From the NCBI RefSeq assembly GCF_028649475.1, contig NZ_JAQSIP010000009.1, forward strand, positions 1 to 64,000: a DNA stretch of 64,000 nucleotides. Direction: 5' to 3'. Of this stretch, positions 8,756 through 17,289 are shown in pieces. The notes beneath the pieces were generated by a model, which was given only the letters and a program-made list of their open reading frames with translations, did not search any database and was not told the origin of the DNA. Both the position numbers and the translations under genes were made by a program. This DNA is from Curvibacter cyanobacteriorum. Lineage in GTDB: Bacteria; Pseudomonadota; Gammaproteobacteria; Burkholderiales; Burkholderiaceae_C. Numbering within the stretch: position 1 is the stretch's first letter; each line of letters begins with the position of its first letter.

Positions 8756-9913
8756 ATGCTTGGTCGTCGTCACTTCCTCCGTCAGGCGCCGCGCCTGGCT
8801 GCCTGGGCCGCTGTGCCGGCCTGGATCGGTTCGGCGCAAGCGCAAGAAGGGGTGTCCAACAAGGCAATCACCATCGGTTCGACGGCGGCCCTCAGCGGCC
8901 CCCTGGGGGCGCTGGGCCAGGACCTGAAGCTTGGCATCGACGCGGCGATGGCCCAGATCAATGCCCGCGGCGGGGTGGGGGGGCGCAGCCTGCAGCTGCA
9001 GATGCAGGACGATGCCTATGTGCCGGCGCGCTCGGTGGAGAACGTGCGCAAGATGGTCGGAGATGGCTCGGTGCTGGCCCTGTTGTCGTGCATGGGCACG
9101 CCCAACAACACGGCGCTGCTGCCCCTGCTGGAGGAACACAACTTGCCCTATGTGGCGCCGCTGACCGGCGCGTCGTCCTTGCGCCGGCCGGGCAACCGCC
9201 CCATTTTTCATGTGCGTGCCAGCTACACCGATGAAACCCAGCGCCTGATCCAGCGCCTGGCTAGCATGGGCATGAAGCAGCTCGCCATCGTCTACCTGGA
9301 CAACGGCTTTGGCCGCGAGGTGCTGGCCGACGCGCTGAAGTTCATGGCCGCGCAAGGCCTGGAGGCCCTGGCCCAGGTGCCGCTGGACACCGGGGGCAAG
9401 AACCTGCCCGAGGTGGTCAACCAGGTGCTCGCAGCCCGGCCTGGCGCCGTCTTCATGGCCACCGCCGGGGTGGTGTCCCAGTCCCTGGTGACGGGCTTGC
9501 GCAAGCAGTCGCCGTCGCTGCCGCTGGCGGGCCTCAGCGTGGCCTTGAGCCAGGACAGCGTGAAGGCCCTCGGGCCGCTGGGCAGCGGTGTGGCGCTGAC
9601 CATGGTGTTCCCGGACCCGAACCGTGCCAAGACCCCGGTGGTGCGCGAGTACCAGTCAGCCATGCGCGCGCTGGGGCAAAGCGAGTTTTCACAGGGCAGC
9701 CTTGAGGGCTACATCAACACCCGGGTGCTGGCCGAAGGCCTGGAGCGCAGTGGCAAAGACCCGAGCCGCGCCCGCTTGCGCAGCGCGCTGGCCACCCTGC
9801 GGGGCCTGGACCTGGGGGGCTTTGTGGTCGACTACGGCAGCAGCCCGCCGTATGTGGGGTCGCACTTTGTCGAGCTGGGCATCCTGGGCTCGAACGGCCG
9901 CTTCGTCGGCTGA
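8756..9913 (+). CDS. Periplasmic branched-chain amino acid-type ABC substrate-binding protein
   Basis: A 385-residue Leu/Ile/Val-type receptor (peripla_BP_6). The start at 8756 gives a signal with twin arginines (MLGRRHFLRQAPRLAAW...GSAQAQ), which may be a Tat signal. The mature protein has the family's ITIGSTAALSGPLGALGQDL beginning and the QMQDDAYVP segment. Permease and ATPase genes are absent, so it is an orphan receptor. It is transcribed away from the cysB-like gene across a 192-bp AT-richer gap. Ligand specificity within the family is unknown. Confidence 0.87.
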   Translation: MLGRRHFLRQAPRLAAWAAVPAWIGSAQAQEGVSNKAITIGSTAALSGPLGALGQDLKLGIDAAMAQINARGGVGGRSLQLQMQDDAYVPARSVENVRKMVGDGSVLALLSCMGTPNNTALLPLLEEHNLPYVAPLTGASSLRRPGNRPIFHVRASYTDETQRLIQRLASMGMKQLAIVYLDNGFGREVLADALKFMAAQGLEALAQVPLDTGGKNLPEVVNQVLAARPGAVFMATAGVVSQSLVTGLRKQSPSLPLAGLSVALSQDSVKALGPLGSGVALTMVFPDPNRAKTPVVREYQSAMRALGQSEFSQGSLEGYINTRVLAEGLERSGKDPSRARLRSALATLRGLDLGGFVVDYGSSPPYVGSHFVELGILGSNGRFVG

Positions 9914-10085
9914 GGGCCGTGGGCCTGGGCCCGGCAGGGGGCCGGGTGGGGACGCCGGTGGGGGGCCGTCGGTCGCCACCCACCGGGCGGGTGACGGGAC
10001 GCGCGCCCCAGGTGTGCGGGGCCCGGCGGGGCCGGGAGCGTGACCGGCGCGCGCGCCCGCCGCCAGGGCCGGGCGGGGCCTTGAA

Positions 10086-10631
10086 TCAGACCTTCTGGAT
10101 CACGGCGCAGGCCACGCGCGGGCCCGAGTTGCCGGTCGGCTGGGTGCGGTAGTCATCGGGGTCGCGGTGCACGATCAGGCCCTTGCCCACGATGCTGGCC
10201 GGCCCGTCTTGCAGGGTCAGGCTGCGGCTGTCAAAGTCCACCCGCGCAACGCCTTGTGCGTTGGCCACCAGGGCCGGCAGGTCGCCGCTGTGGTGGGCGC
10301 CGGCCCCGTGTTGACCGTGGGCCGCGCCGGTGGGGTTGAAGTGGCCGCCGGTGCTCATGCCGTCGCCGCTGCTGCAGTCGCCTTTTTCATGGATGTGGAA
10401 GCCGTGCTCGGCGTTGGGCTTGAGGCCGCGCACTTCGCCGCTGACCTTGACCTGCGAGCCCACCTGCACGAACCGCAACTCGCCGCTGACCTGGTTGCCC
10501 TGGGTGGGGCGCAGGTTGGCCACGGCCGAGGGGCCGCTGGGGCCGGTGGCGCAGGCGCTCAAACCGGCCAGCCACAGGGCGCAGGCGCCGAGCAGCAGCG
10601 GGCGCGCGCCGGGGAAAGTCAATGTCGACAT
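10086..10631 (-). CDS. sodC: Periplasmic Cu/Zn superoxide dismutase, lipoprotein
   Basis: A 181-residue Cu/Zn SOD that dismutates superoxide outside the cytoplasm. Metal ligands are recognisable: HGFHIHEKGDC, GGHFNPTG, the His/Asp-rich HHSGDLPAL and GLIVHRDPDDY; the disulfide Cys in GDC and VACAVI are present, as is the active-site Arg near the end (GPRVAC). The N-terminus has a lipobox, LSAC (cleavage before Cys at about residue 25), indicating membrane anchoring. The ATG at 10631 follows CAGGAGGAATTCCC, a strong ribosome-binding site. Confidence 0.94.
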   Translation of the reverse strand: MSTLTFPGARPLLLGACALWLAGLSACATGPSGPSAVANLRPTQGNQVSGELRFVQVGSQVKVSGEVRGLKPNAEHGFHIHEKGDCSSGDGMSTGGHFNPTGAAHGQHGAGAHHSGDLPALVANAQGVARVDFDSRSLTLQDGPASIVGKGLIVHRDPDDYRTQPTGNSGPRVACAVIQKV

Positions 10632-10725
10632 GGGAATTCCTCCTGAGGGTGTTGGGTGTTGGGTGTGGCGTGAAGCGTAGCGCAAGCCCTGGACCCGCGG
10701 AAGCTGGCCTGCCCCAGGCGGAGAT

Positions 10726-10751
10726 CCGGGCCCCACTGCGGTGGGGCCCGG
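10726..10751 (-). terminator. GC-rich perfect hairpin downstream of the NCS2 permease
   Basis: Arms CCGGGCCCCAC and GTGGGGCCCGG are perfectly complementary over 11 bp around TGCG, starting 13 bp after the permease stop. There is no T tract, so intrinsic termination is uncertain; it may also protect the transcript end. Confidence 0.5.
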
Positions 10752-10764
10752 TGAGCGCGCAGGC

Positions 10765-12054
10765 TCAGTCGGCGCGGCGCGCCAGCAGGGCGTGCAGCAA
10801 GATGGCGCCGAAGGTGGCGGTACCGATGCCGCCGAGGCCGAAGCTGCCGAACTTCAGCGTGAAGTCACCGGTGCCCAGGATCAGCGTCACGGCGGCCACG
10901 ATGAGGTTCTTGTTGTCGGCAAAGTTCACTTGGTTGTCGACCCAGATCTTGGCACCGGCGACGGCGATCAGACCGAACACCACGATCGACACCCCGCCCA
11001 TCACGGGCAGCGGGATGGCCTGGATGATGGCGCCGAACTTCGGGCTGAAGCCCAGCACCACGGCCAGCAGCGCAGCGCAGGCGAACACGGCGGTGGAGTA
11101 GATCTTGGTTGCGGCCATCACACCGATGTTCTCGGCGTAGGTGGTCACGCCGGTGCCCCCCGCCGCGCCCGACACCATGGTCGCCACGCCGTCGCCAATG
11201 AAGGCACGGCCCATGTAGGCGTCCAGGTTCTTGCCGGTCATGGCCGTCACGGCCTTGATGTGGCCCAGGTTCTCGGCCACCAGGATGATCGCCACCGGGG
11301 CGATCAGCAGCATGGCGGGGCCATCGAAGACCGGGCTTTGCAGGCTGGGCAAGCCGAACCAGGCGGCGTTGATCACGCCCGACAGGTCCACCGGTTTGCC
11401 CAGGCCCAGGCCATTGGTCAGCACCGCGTAGGCCAGCGTGGCCACCACCAGGCCAACCAGGATCAGCAGGCGCTGCAGCATGCCGCGCGTCAACACCGCC
11501 ACCAAGCCGACGCAGACGAAGGTCAAGGCCTGCATCCAGCTGTCGAAGTTGCTGGCCGCCATGTTCTTGACCGGGATGCTGGCCAGGTTCAGGCCGATCA
11601 CCGCGACCACCGCGCCGGTCACGACCGGGGGCATGAAGCGCTCGATCCAGCGCGTGCCCACGGCCTGCACCAGCACACCGATCAAGGTGTAGATGGCACC
11701 GCAGGCGATGATGCCGCCCAGCGCCACGGCCATGTTGGCGTTCGGGCCCTTGCCCGCGTAACCCGAGGCCGCGATCACCACGCCAATGAAGGCAAAGCTC
11801 GAGCCCAGGTAGCTGGGCACCTTGCCGCCGGTGATCAGGAAGAAGATCAGCGTGCCGACGCCGCTCATGAGGATGGCCACATTGGGGTCAAAGCCCATCA
11901 AGATCGGGGCCAGCACGGTGGCGCCAAACATGGCGATCACGTGCTGCACGCCCATCAGTGCGGTCTGGCCCCAGGGCAGGCGCTCGTCCGGGCCAATCAC
12001 CCCGCCTTGTGCCAGCACCTCGGTGCCGCGCAGCCGCCAATCGAAAAGTCCCAT
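10765..12054 (-). CDS. Uracil/xanthine permease, NCS2 family (UraA-like)
   Basis: A 429-residue nucleobase:proton symporter with about 14 transmembrane segments. The N-terminal GLFDWRLRG...WGQTALMGVQHVIAMFGATVLAPI is typical of UraA. The mid-protein GTGVTTYAENIGVMAATKIYSTAVF contains the family signature including the conserved Glu that binds the base. Uracil is the most likely substrate; xanthine or uric acid cannot be excluded. No pyrimidine metabolism genes are adjacent. It starts at the ATG at 12054. Confidence 0.9.
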   Translation of the reverse strand: MGLFDWRLRGTEVLAQGGVIGPDERLPWGQTALMGVQHVIAMFGATVLAPILMGFDPNVAILMSGVGTLIFFLITGGKVPSYLGSSFAFIGVVIAASGYAGKGPNANMAVALGGIIACGAIYTLIGVLVQAVGTRWIERFMPPVVTGAVVAVIGLNLASIPVKNMAASNFDSWMQALTFVCVGLVAVLTRGMLQRLLILVGLVVATLAYAVLTNGLGLGKPVDLSGVINAAWFGLPSLQSPVFDGPAMLLIAPVAIILVAENLGHIKAVTAMTGKNLDAYMGRAFIGDGVATMVSGAAGGTGVTTYAENIGVMAATKIYSTAVFACAALLAVVLGFSPKFGAIIQAIPLPVMGGVSIVVFGLIAVAGAKIWVDNQVNFADNKNLIVAAVTLILGTGDFTLKFGSFGLGGIGTATFGAILLHALLARRAD

Positions 12055-12212
12055 GGTGAAATCCTGTCTGTCTGGTTAGAAATGCGGCGATGCTAGCAGG
12101 GCCCCAGGCGCCGCGGACCGGGGTTTTGCCGCAGGCGCCCGGGCGTGAAAGCGGCGCGGAAGTGGGGCCGCCGTCAGGGGCGCCGGGTTAAACGTAAGCA
12201 TTTGCAACGACA

Positions 12213-13124
12213 ATGGGGGCCTCTTGCGGCGCTTTATCCGCCGTGACCCAGACGCCTGTGACCTCTTCCACGATCGACCAAGACATTGACACGGCCCGCC
12301 GTCAGCCGGCCGTGCGCGACATCCTCATCCCGCCTTGCCCCGAACTGCTGGTGCGCCTGCAGGCCGCGGTGGCCCAGCCCGAGCCCGATGTGGGCGCCCT
12401 GGAGCAGATCGCCTCCGCCGACGTGGCCATGGCCGCGGCCGTGATGCGCGCGGCCAACAGCCCCCTGCATGGTCTGGCGCAGCCGGTGCGCACCGTGGGC
12501 CTGGCGTTGACGGTGTTGGGGGTGCGCCCGGCGGTTGAGCTGTTGACGGGTTTTCTGGTCGCCAACGCCCTGCCGGCCCGCTCGGCCCTGCTGGACCATT
12601 TCTGGGAAAGCTCGCAGCGCCGCGCCATCGCCTGCGAGCACATCGGTCGCCAGCTCTACAGCCTGGACCCCGGCCTGGGCTACAGCTTTGGCCTGTTTTG
12701 CCACGTGGGCCTGCCGATCATGATGAAGGCGGTGCGCGGCTACGCGGGCACCATGACCGAGGCGCTGGCCCGCCGCGACCGCACCTTCACGCAGACCGAA
12801 AACGCCAACCACCGCACCGACCACGCGGTGGTCGGCGCCATCGTGGCGCGCACCTGGCACCTGCCGCCCGAGGTGGCCCAGGCCATCTGGCTGCACCACG
12901 ACTTTGCCTGCCTCGGCGACGAGCGCTTTGACGACACGGTGCGCCACCTGGTGGCCATGGGCCTGTTGGCCGAGTACCTGGTGGGCCACCACGAGTTGCT
13001 GCAGCCCTCGCGTGAATGGCTCAAGCACGGCCAGGCCTGCCTGGAGCACCTGCACGTCAGCGAGGACGAGCTCAACCACTGGATCGACGAGCTGCACCCG
13101 GCTTTCGAGGCCGTGCACCTGTGA
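12213..13124 (+). CDS. HDOD domain protein
   Basis: A 303-residue protein whose core (about residues 28-240) is an HDOD domain, a divergent HD-like fold lacking the full catalytic metal site and generally linked to signalling. The IPPCPELLVRLQAAV opening, DVAMAAAVMRAANSPLH, and HRTDHAVVGAIVARTWHLPPEVAQAIWLHHD segments are characteristic. No partner domain (GGDEF, EAL, receiver) is attached. No convincing ribosome-binding site precedes the ATG at 12213; an in-frame GTG at 12243 is an alternative start. Function is inferred only at family level. Confidence 0.8.
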   Translation: MGASCGALSAVTQTPVTSSTIDQDIDTARRQPAVRDILIPPCPELLVRLQAAVAQPEPDVGALEQIASADVAMAAAVMRAANSPLHGLAQPVRTVGLALTVLGVRPAVELLTGFLVANALPARSALLDHFWESSQRRAIACEHIGRQLYSLDPGLGYSFGLFCHVGLPIMMKAVRGYAGTMTEALARRDRTFTQTENANHRTDHAVVGAIVARTWHLPPEVAQAIWLHHDFACLGDERFDDTVRHLVAMGLLAEYLVGHHELLQPSREWLKHGQACLEHLHVSEDELNHWIDELHPAFEAVHL

Positions 13125-13242
13125 GCCTCGGGCCGCGCGGGGCTGTCCAACCCGTGACAGCCTGAGCCACCCACTGCGGGACATCCCCGCTGTGCAATCT
13201 CGCCTGGACTGCTAGCCTTGCCCGCAAGGAGGCTTTCAGTCC

Positions 13243-15369
13243 ATGAGTACCGCCACACGGGCCCCGTTCCGGCCCCAGATGACCCTTTACCGCGAATGGC
13301 TGCAGCGTGAGCGCGGCCTGAGCTTTGCGTCCTACGACGCGCTGTGGCGCTGGTCCGTCACCGACCTCGACGCCTTCTGGCAAAGCATCTGGGACTACTT
13401 CGAGCTGCAGTCGCCCACCCCGCACACCGCGGTGCTGGCGCGCAACGCGATGCCGGGCGCGGTGTGGTTTCCGGGGGCCCAGGTCAACTACGTGCAGCAG
13501 GTGTTCCGCCATGTGCAGCCGGCCCACGCCGCGGGGTTCGCGGCCTGGATCAGCCGCAATGAAAAAGGCCAGCAACGCGAACTCAGCTGGCCCGAGCTGC
13601 GCCGCCAGGTGGCCGCCCTGGCCCTGCACCTGCGCGCCCAGGGCGTGCAGCGCGGCGACCGCGTGGCCGCCTACCTGCCCAACATCCCCGAGGCCACCAT
13701 CGCCTTCCTGGCCTGCGCCAGCCTGGGCGCGGTGTGGAGCCTGTGCGCGCCCGACATGGGCACGCACGCGGTGCTCGACCGCTTCAAGCAGATCGAGCCC
13801 AAGGTGCTGATCGCCTGCGACGGCGTCAGCTACGGCGGGCGCGACCACGACCGCCTGGGCGTGGTGGCCGAGTTGCGCGCCGCGCTGCCCACCGTGCAGC
13901 ACCTGGTGTTGCATGGCAACCTGGACCCGGCCGCGACCCTGCCCGACGCCACCCCCCTGAGCGCCGCGCTGGCCCGCGACGATGCCGCCACCGCCGCCTT
14001 CGAACCCGAGTGGCTGCCCTTCGACCACCCGCTGTGGATCGTCTACTCCAGCGGCACCACCGGCCTGCCCAAACCCATCGTGCACGGCCACGGCGGCACT
14101 GTGGTGGTGGCGCTGGCGCTCAAGACCCTGCACAACGACATCGGCTGCAGCTACGAGCCCAACTCCTGGGGCGAGCGCTACCACTGGTACAGCTCCACCG
14201 GCTGGGTGATGTGGAACGCCCAGGTCAGCGGCCTGCTCAGCGGCACCACCTGCGTCACCTACGACGGCAACCCCGGCGGCAGCCGCGACAAGCCCGACTG
14301 GAGCACCCTGTGGCGTTTTGCGGCCGACACCGGCGTCACCTTCTTTGGTGCCGGTGCGGCCTTTTTTGCCAACTGCATGAAGGCCGGCATCGACCTGCCC
14401 TCGGTCGGTGACCTGCGCGCCGTGCGCGCCCTGGGCACCACCGGCTCGCCGCTGTCCGAGGACGTGCAGCGCTGGGGCACGGCGCAGTTCCGTGCCATCC
14501 ACGGCCTGAGCGCAGCCGCGGCCCCCGTGGGGGGCAGCGAAACACACGCAGTGGCGAGCGTGGGGGCCGACATCTGGTGGTGCAATATCTCCGGCGGGAC
14601 GGACTTCGCAGGCGCCTTCATCGGCGGCAACCGCGAGCTGCCCCAGGTGCCGGGCCAGATGCAGTGCCGCATGCTGGGCAGCGCGGTCGAGGCCTGGAAC
14701 GAGCAGGGTCAGCCGGTGCTGGGCGAGGTGGGCGAGCTGGTGTGCAGCCAGCCGATCCCGTCGATGCCGCTGTTCTTCTGGGGCGACGAGGGTGGGCGGC
14801 GCTACCTGTCGAGCTATTTCGACATGTACCCGGCCGGCCACGGGCGCCGCCCCGGCGGCGGTGACGCCGGGCCCGAGGCCGGCGGCGTGTGGCGTCACGG
14901 CGACTGGCTGCGCATCGGCGCCGATGGCGGTTGCGTGATCTACGGGCGCTCGGACGCCACCATCAACCGCCATGGCCTGCGCATGGGCACCAGCGAACTC
15001 TACAGCGCCGTCGAGGCCCTGCCCGAGGTGCTCGATTCGATGGTGGTCGACCTCGAGTACCTGGGCCGCGACAGCTACATGCCGCTGTTCGTGGTGCTGC
15101 GCGAGGGCCACACGCTGGACGACGCCATGCGCCAACGCCTCAACGAGGCGGTCAAGGTGGCCCTGTCGCCGCGCTTTGTGCCCGACGAGATCTTCCAGGT
15201 GGCCGAGATCCCGCGCACCTTGACCGGCAAGAAGCAGGAGCTGCCGATCAAAAAGCTGATGCTGGGCCAGCCGATCGAGAAGGTGGTCAACAAGGACGCC
15301 ATGGCCAACCCGGCCTGCCTGGACTGGTACGTGGCCCTGGCGGCCCAGCGCCTGGCGCAGGCGGCCTGA
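13243..15369 (+). CDS. Acetoacetate-CoA ligase (acetoacetyl-CoA synthetase) with a repeat-derived insertion
   Basis: A 708-residue ANL-superfamily enzyme that activates acetoacetate to acetoacetyl-CoA with ATP, for use of ketone bodies or PHB breakdown products. The N-terminal FWQSIWDYFEL region, AMP-binding YSSGTTGLPKP (about 267), GTTGSPL, GVWRHGDW (about 547) and the C-terminal RTLTGKKQELPIKKL with the catalytic Lys are all present. The start follows AAGGAGG. Residues about 423-442 (Ala/Gly-rich, SAAAAPVGGSETHAVASVGA) lie between IHGL and DIWWCNISGGTDF; their DNA is a piece of the 90-bp repeat family. A second Gly/Pro/Arg-rich stretch before GVWRHGDW may be another small insertion. The frame is intact. 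Confidence 0.9.
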   Translation: MSTATRAPFRPQMTLYREWLQRERGLSFASYDALWRWSVTDLDAFWQSIWDYFELQSPTPHTAVLARNAMPGAVWFPGAQVNYVQQVFRHVQPAHAAGFAAWISRNEKGQQRELSWPELRRQVAALALHLRAQGVQRGDRVAAYLPNIPEATIAFLACASLGAVWSLCAPDMGTHAVLDRFKQIEPKVLIACDGVSYGGRDHDRLGVVAELRAALPTVQHLVLHGNLDPAATLPDATPLSAALARDDAATAAFEPEWLPFDHPLWIVYSSGTTGLPKPIVHGHGGTVVVALALKTLHNDIGCSYEPNSWGERYHWYSSTGWVMWNAQVSGLLSGTTCVTYDGNPGGSRDKPDWSTLWRFAADTGVTFFGAGAAFFANCMKAGIDLPSVGDLRAVRALGTTGSPLSEDVQRWGTAQFRAIHGLSAAAAPVGGSETHAVASVGADIWWCNISGGTDFAGAFIGGNRELPQVPGQMQCRMLGSAVEAWNEQGQPVLGEVGELVCSQPIPSMPLFFWGDEGGRRYLSSYFDMYPAGHGRRPGGGDAGPEAGGVWRHGDWLRIGADGGCVIYGRSDATINRHGLRMGTSELYSAVEALPEVLDSMVVDLEYLGRDSYMPLFVVLREGHTLDDAMRQRLNEAVKVALSPRFVPDEIFQVAEIPRTLTGKKQELPIKKLMLGQPIEKVVNKDAMANPACLDWYVALAAQRLAQAA
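14509..14568 (-). repeat. Partial 90-bp-family repeat inside the acetoacetyl-CoA synthetase gene
   Basis: The complement of this 60-bp stretch reads GGCCCCCACGCTCGCCACTG, CGTGTG, TCGCTGCCCCCC, ACGGGGGCC, in the same order as the first two thirds of the units at 6411-6838. Being 60 bp, it adds exactly 20 codons and keeps the reading frame. The unit lies antisense to the host gene. Confidence 0.75.
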
Positions 15370-15436
15370 GGCGGCGCCAGGCGTGTGGGCGCCGGTGGGC
15401 TGTGGCTTGGTGGGCCTGGGGGTTGGCGGGGCGTTG

Positions 15437-16336
15437 TCAGTGCCGTCGGTTGACCAGCACGATGCCGCCGCCCACCAGGGCCAGGGCGCCCAGCAGGCCG
15501 GGCGTCAGGGGCTCGTGCAACCAGGCCGCGCCGATCAGCAACGCGAACACCGGCGTCAAGAACACAAAGGCCGACATGCGGGTGGCGGGGTAATGGCCCA
15601 GCAGCCACATCCAGCACAGGTAGCTGGCAAAGGCGCCGATGCCCGCCTGCACGGCCAGCGAGCCCAGCGCGAAGGGGCTCAGCGCCAGGCGCCAGACCTC
15701 GCCCAGCGCCAGCGACAGCAGGGGCAGCGCCAGCACCGACACCCCCACCTGGTAGAACAACTGCTTTTCGGGCGCCACCCGGCCCAGCGGGGTGCTGCGC
15801 AGCACCACCGTGGTCAGGCCCCACATCAGGCCCCCGCCGAGGCCCATCAGGTCCCCCAGCCACTGGCGGGGCAGGGCGTCGGCGTGGCCCAGGCCTTCGG
15901 CCAGGGCGGCCAGCACGCCCACAAAGGCCAGCACCAGGCCAACCCACTGACCGCGTTGCAGGCGCTCCGAGGGCAGGAAGCGCGGCAGCACCAGCGCGAC
16001 CCAGAACGGCGAGGTGTAGATGAACACCGTCAGGCGCGAGGCCGTGGTGAACTGCAGGCCCTGGTAGATGCAGGCAAACTCGCCCGCGAACAGCAGACCG
16101 GCCAGCAGCCCGTAGCGCAGCGAGCCGTCGCGCTGGAACAGTGGCACGCCACGCCAGCGGCACCAGCCCCAGATCAGCCCCGCCGCGAGCGTGAAACGCA
16201 GCCAGGCCTGGTACACCGGGGGCACCTCGGCCACCGTCGCCTTGACCAGCACCTGCTGGAAGCCCCAGAACAAACAGCAGACCAGGAGCAGGCCCACGGC
16301 CAGTCCATCGAGGTGGTTTTTGCGCACAACAGTCAT
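15437..16336 (-). CDS. DMT-family (EamA) transporter
   Basis: A 299-residue membrane protein with about ten hydrophobic segments arranged as two EamA halves (about 15-145 and 160-295). The second half contains WMWLLGHYPATRMSAFVFLTPVFA, the usual EamA signature, and the C-terminus VGGGIVLVNRRH. These proteins usually export amino acids or other metabolites; the substrate is unknown. The longer open frame upstream runs into minC and is not used; ATG at 16336 starts the first hydrophobic helix. It is divergent from minC. Confidence 0.88.
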   Translation of the reverse strand: MTVVRKNHLDGLAVGLLLVCCLFWGFQQVLVKATVAEVPPVYQAWLRFTLAAGLIWGWCRWRGVPLFQRDGSLRYGLLAGLLFAGEFACIYQGLQFTTASRLTVFIYTSPFWVALVLPRFLPSERLQRGQWVGLVLAFVGVLAALAEGLGHADALPRQWLGDLMGLGGGLMWGLTTVVLRSTPLGRVAPEKQLFYQVGVSVLALPLLSLALGEVWRLALSPFALGSLAVQAGIGAFASYLCWMWLLGHYPATRMSAFVFLTPVFALLIGAAWLHEPLTPGLLGALALVGGGIVLVNRRH

Positions 16337-16501
16337 CGCTGGATCATAGGGGCCCCCGCCTGCGGCCGCCGTCGCCCCGGTGTCCGGCGTGGGCGGGGCC
16401 GTGCCCGCTGCACCCGCCCCACCGCGCCGGGGATCGTTTGCCCGCGGGAAGGTGCGGCCAGCACTGTAAACTTCCGTCATTTCGCGACCAGCAAGCATCC
16501 C

Positions 16502-17251
16502 ATGACCGGTGTGACCTCGGGCCCAGCCCGTGCCCCCTTTGACTTCAAAAGTGCCACCCTGCCTTTGGTGGCCTTGTTGCTCAAGACCACAGACCAGGTC
16601 ACGCTGGAAGCCGACCTGGCGCGGCGCATGGCCGAGTCGCCAGACTTCTTTTCCAACGACCCCCTGGTGATCGACCTCAGCGCGGTGCGCGACAGCGAGG
16701 GGGTGCCTGACTTTGCCGCCTTGATCGCGCTGCTGCGCCGCTACCGGGTGCTGCCGATCGCGGTGCGCGGCGGCCAGCCCGCCCAGATGGCGGCGGCCGT
16801 GGCCGCGGGCCTGATCGAAGTGCCAGACCTGGTCATCCCGCAGCGCAGCGAGGCCCCGCAGGTCGAAGTGCGCGAGGTGATCCGCGAGGTCGAGGTGCCG
16901 GTGCAGGTGCCGGTGGCCGCGCCCAACACGGTGGTCATCGACAAGCCTTTGCGCTCGGGCCAGCAGGTCTATGCGCGCGGTGGCGACATCGTGGTGCTGG
17001 CCCTGGTCAGCAACGGCGCCGAAGTGATTGCCGACGGCAATGTGCACGTCTATGCGCCGCTGCGCGGCAAGGCCGTGGCCGGCGCGCGCGGCAACACCGA
17101 GGCCCGCATCTTCAGCACCTGCCTGGAAGCCGAACTCATCTCCATCGCGGGCATCTACCGCACCACCGAGGTGGCCCTGCCACCCGAAGTCGCCGGCAAG
17201 GCGGCCCAGATCCGGCTGGTCGGTGAGAAGCTGGTGATGGACCCGCTCTGA
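16502..17251 (+). CDS. minC: Septum site-determining protein MinC
   Basis: A 249-residue inhibitor of FtsZ polymerisation. The N-terminal MinC_N domain (about 12-110) is followed by a linker rich in VREVIREVEVPVQVPV and the C-terminal beta-helix domain beginning RSGQQVYARGGDIVVLALVSNGAEVIADGNVHVYAPLRG, with the conserved GAEV.ADGN.H.YG/APLRG signature that contacts MinD. It is the first gene of minCDE (38-bp gap to minD), an arrangement typical of Burkholderiales, and helps place the septum at mid-cell. Confidence 0.96.
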   Translation: MTGVTSGPARAPFDFKSATLPLVALLLKTTDQVTLEADLARRMAESPDFFSNDPLVIDLSAVRDSEGVPDFAALIALLRRYRVLPIAVRGGQPAQMAAAVAAGLIEVPDLVIPQRSEAPQVEVREVIREVEVPVQVPVAAPNTVVIDKPLRSGQQVYARGGDIVVLALVSNGAEVIADGNVHVYAPLRGKAVAGARGNTEARIFSTCLEAELISIAGIYRTTEVALPPEVAGKAAQIRLVGEKLVMDPL

Positions 17252-17289
17252 ACAACAAACTCAATACAAGACTGAAGGATTTGCAACAC

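Noticed and set aside
9914-10085. Terminator or repeat between the binding protein and sodC
   Set aside because: Very GC-rich with many partial G/C-run pairings but no distinct stem plus T tract.
10741-12096. Open frame of 451 codons on the plus strand
   Set aside because: Antisense of the NCS2 permease, His/Gln/Asp-rich with no hydrophobic pattern or domain.
13072-15135. Open frame of 687 codons on the minus strand
   Set aside because: Antisense of acetoacetyl-CoA synthetase; no motif, unusual His/Gln/Val composition.
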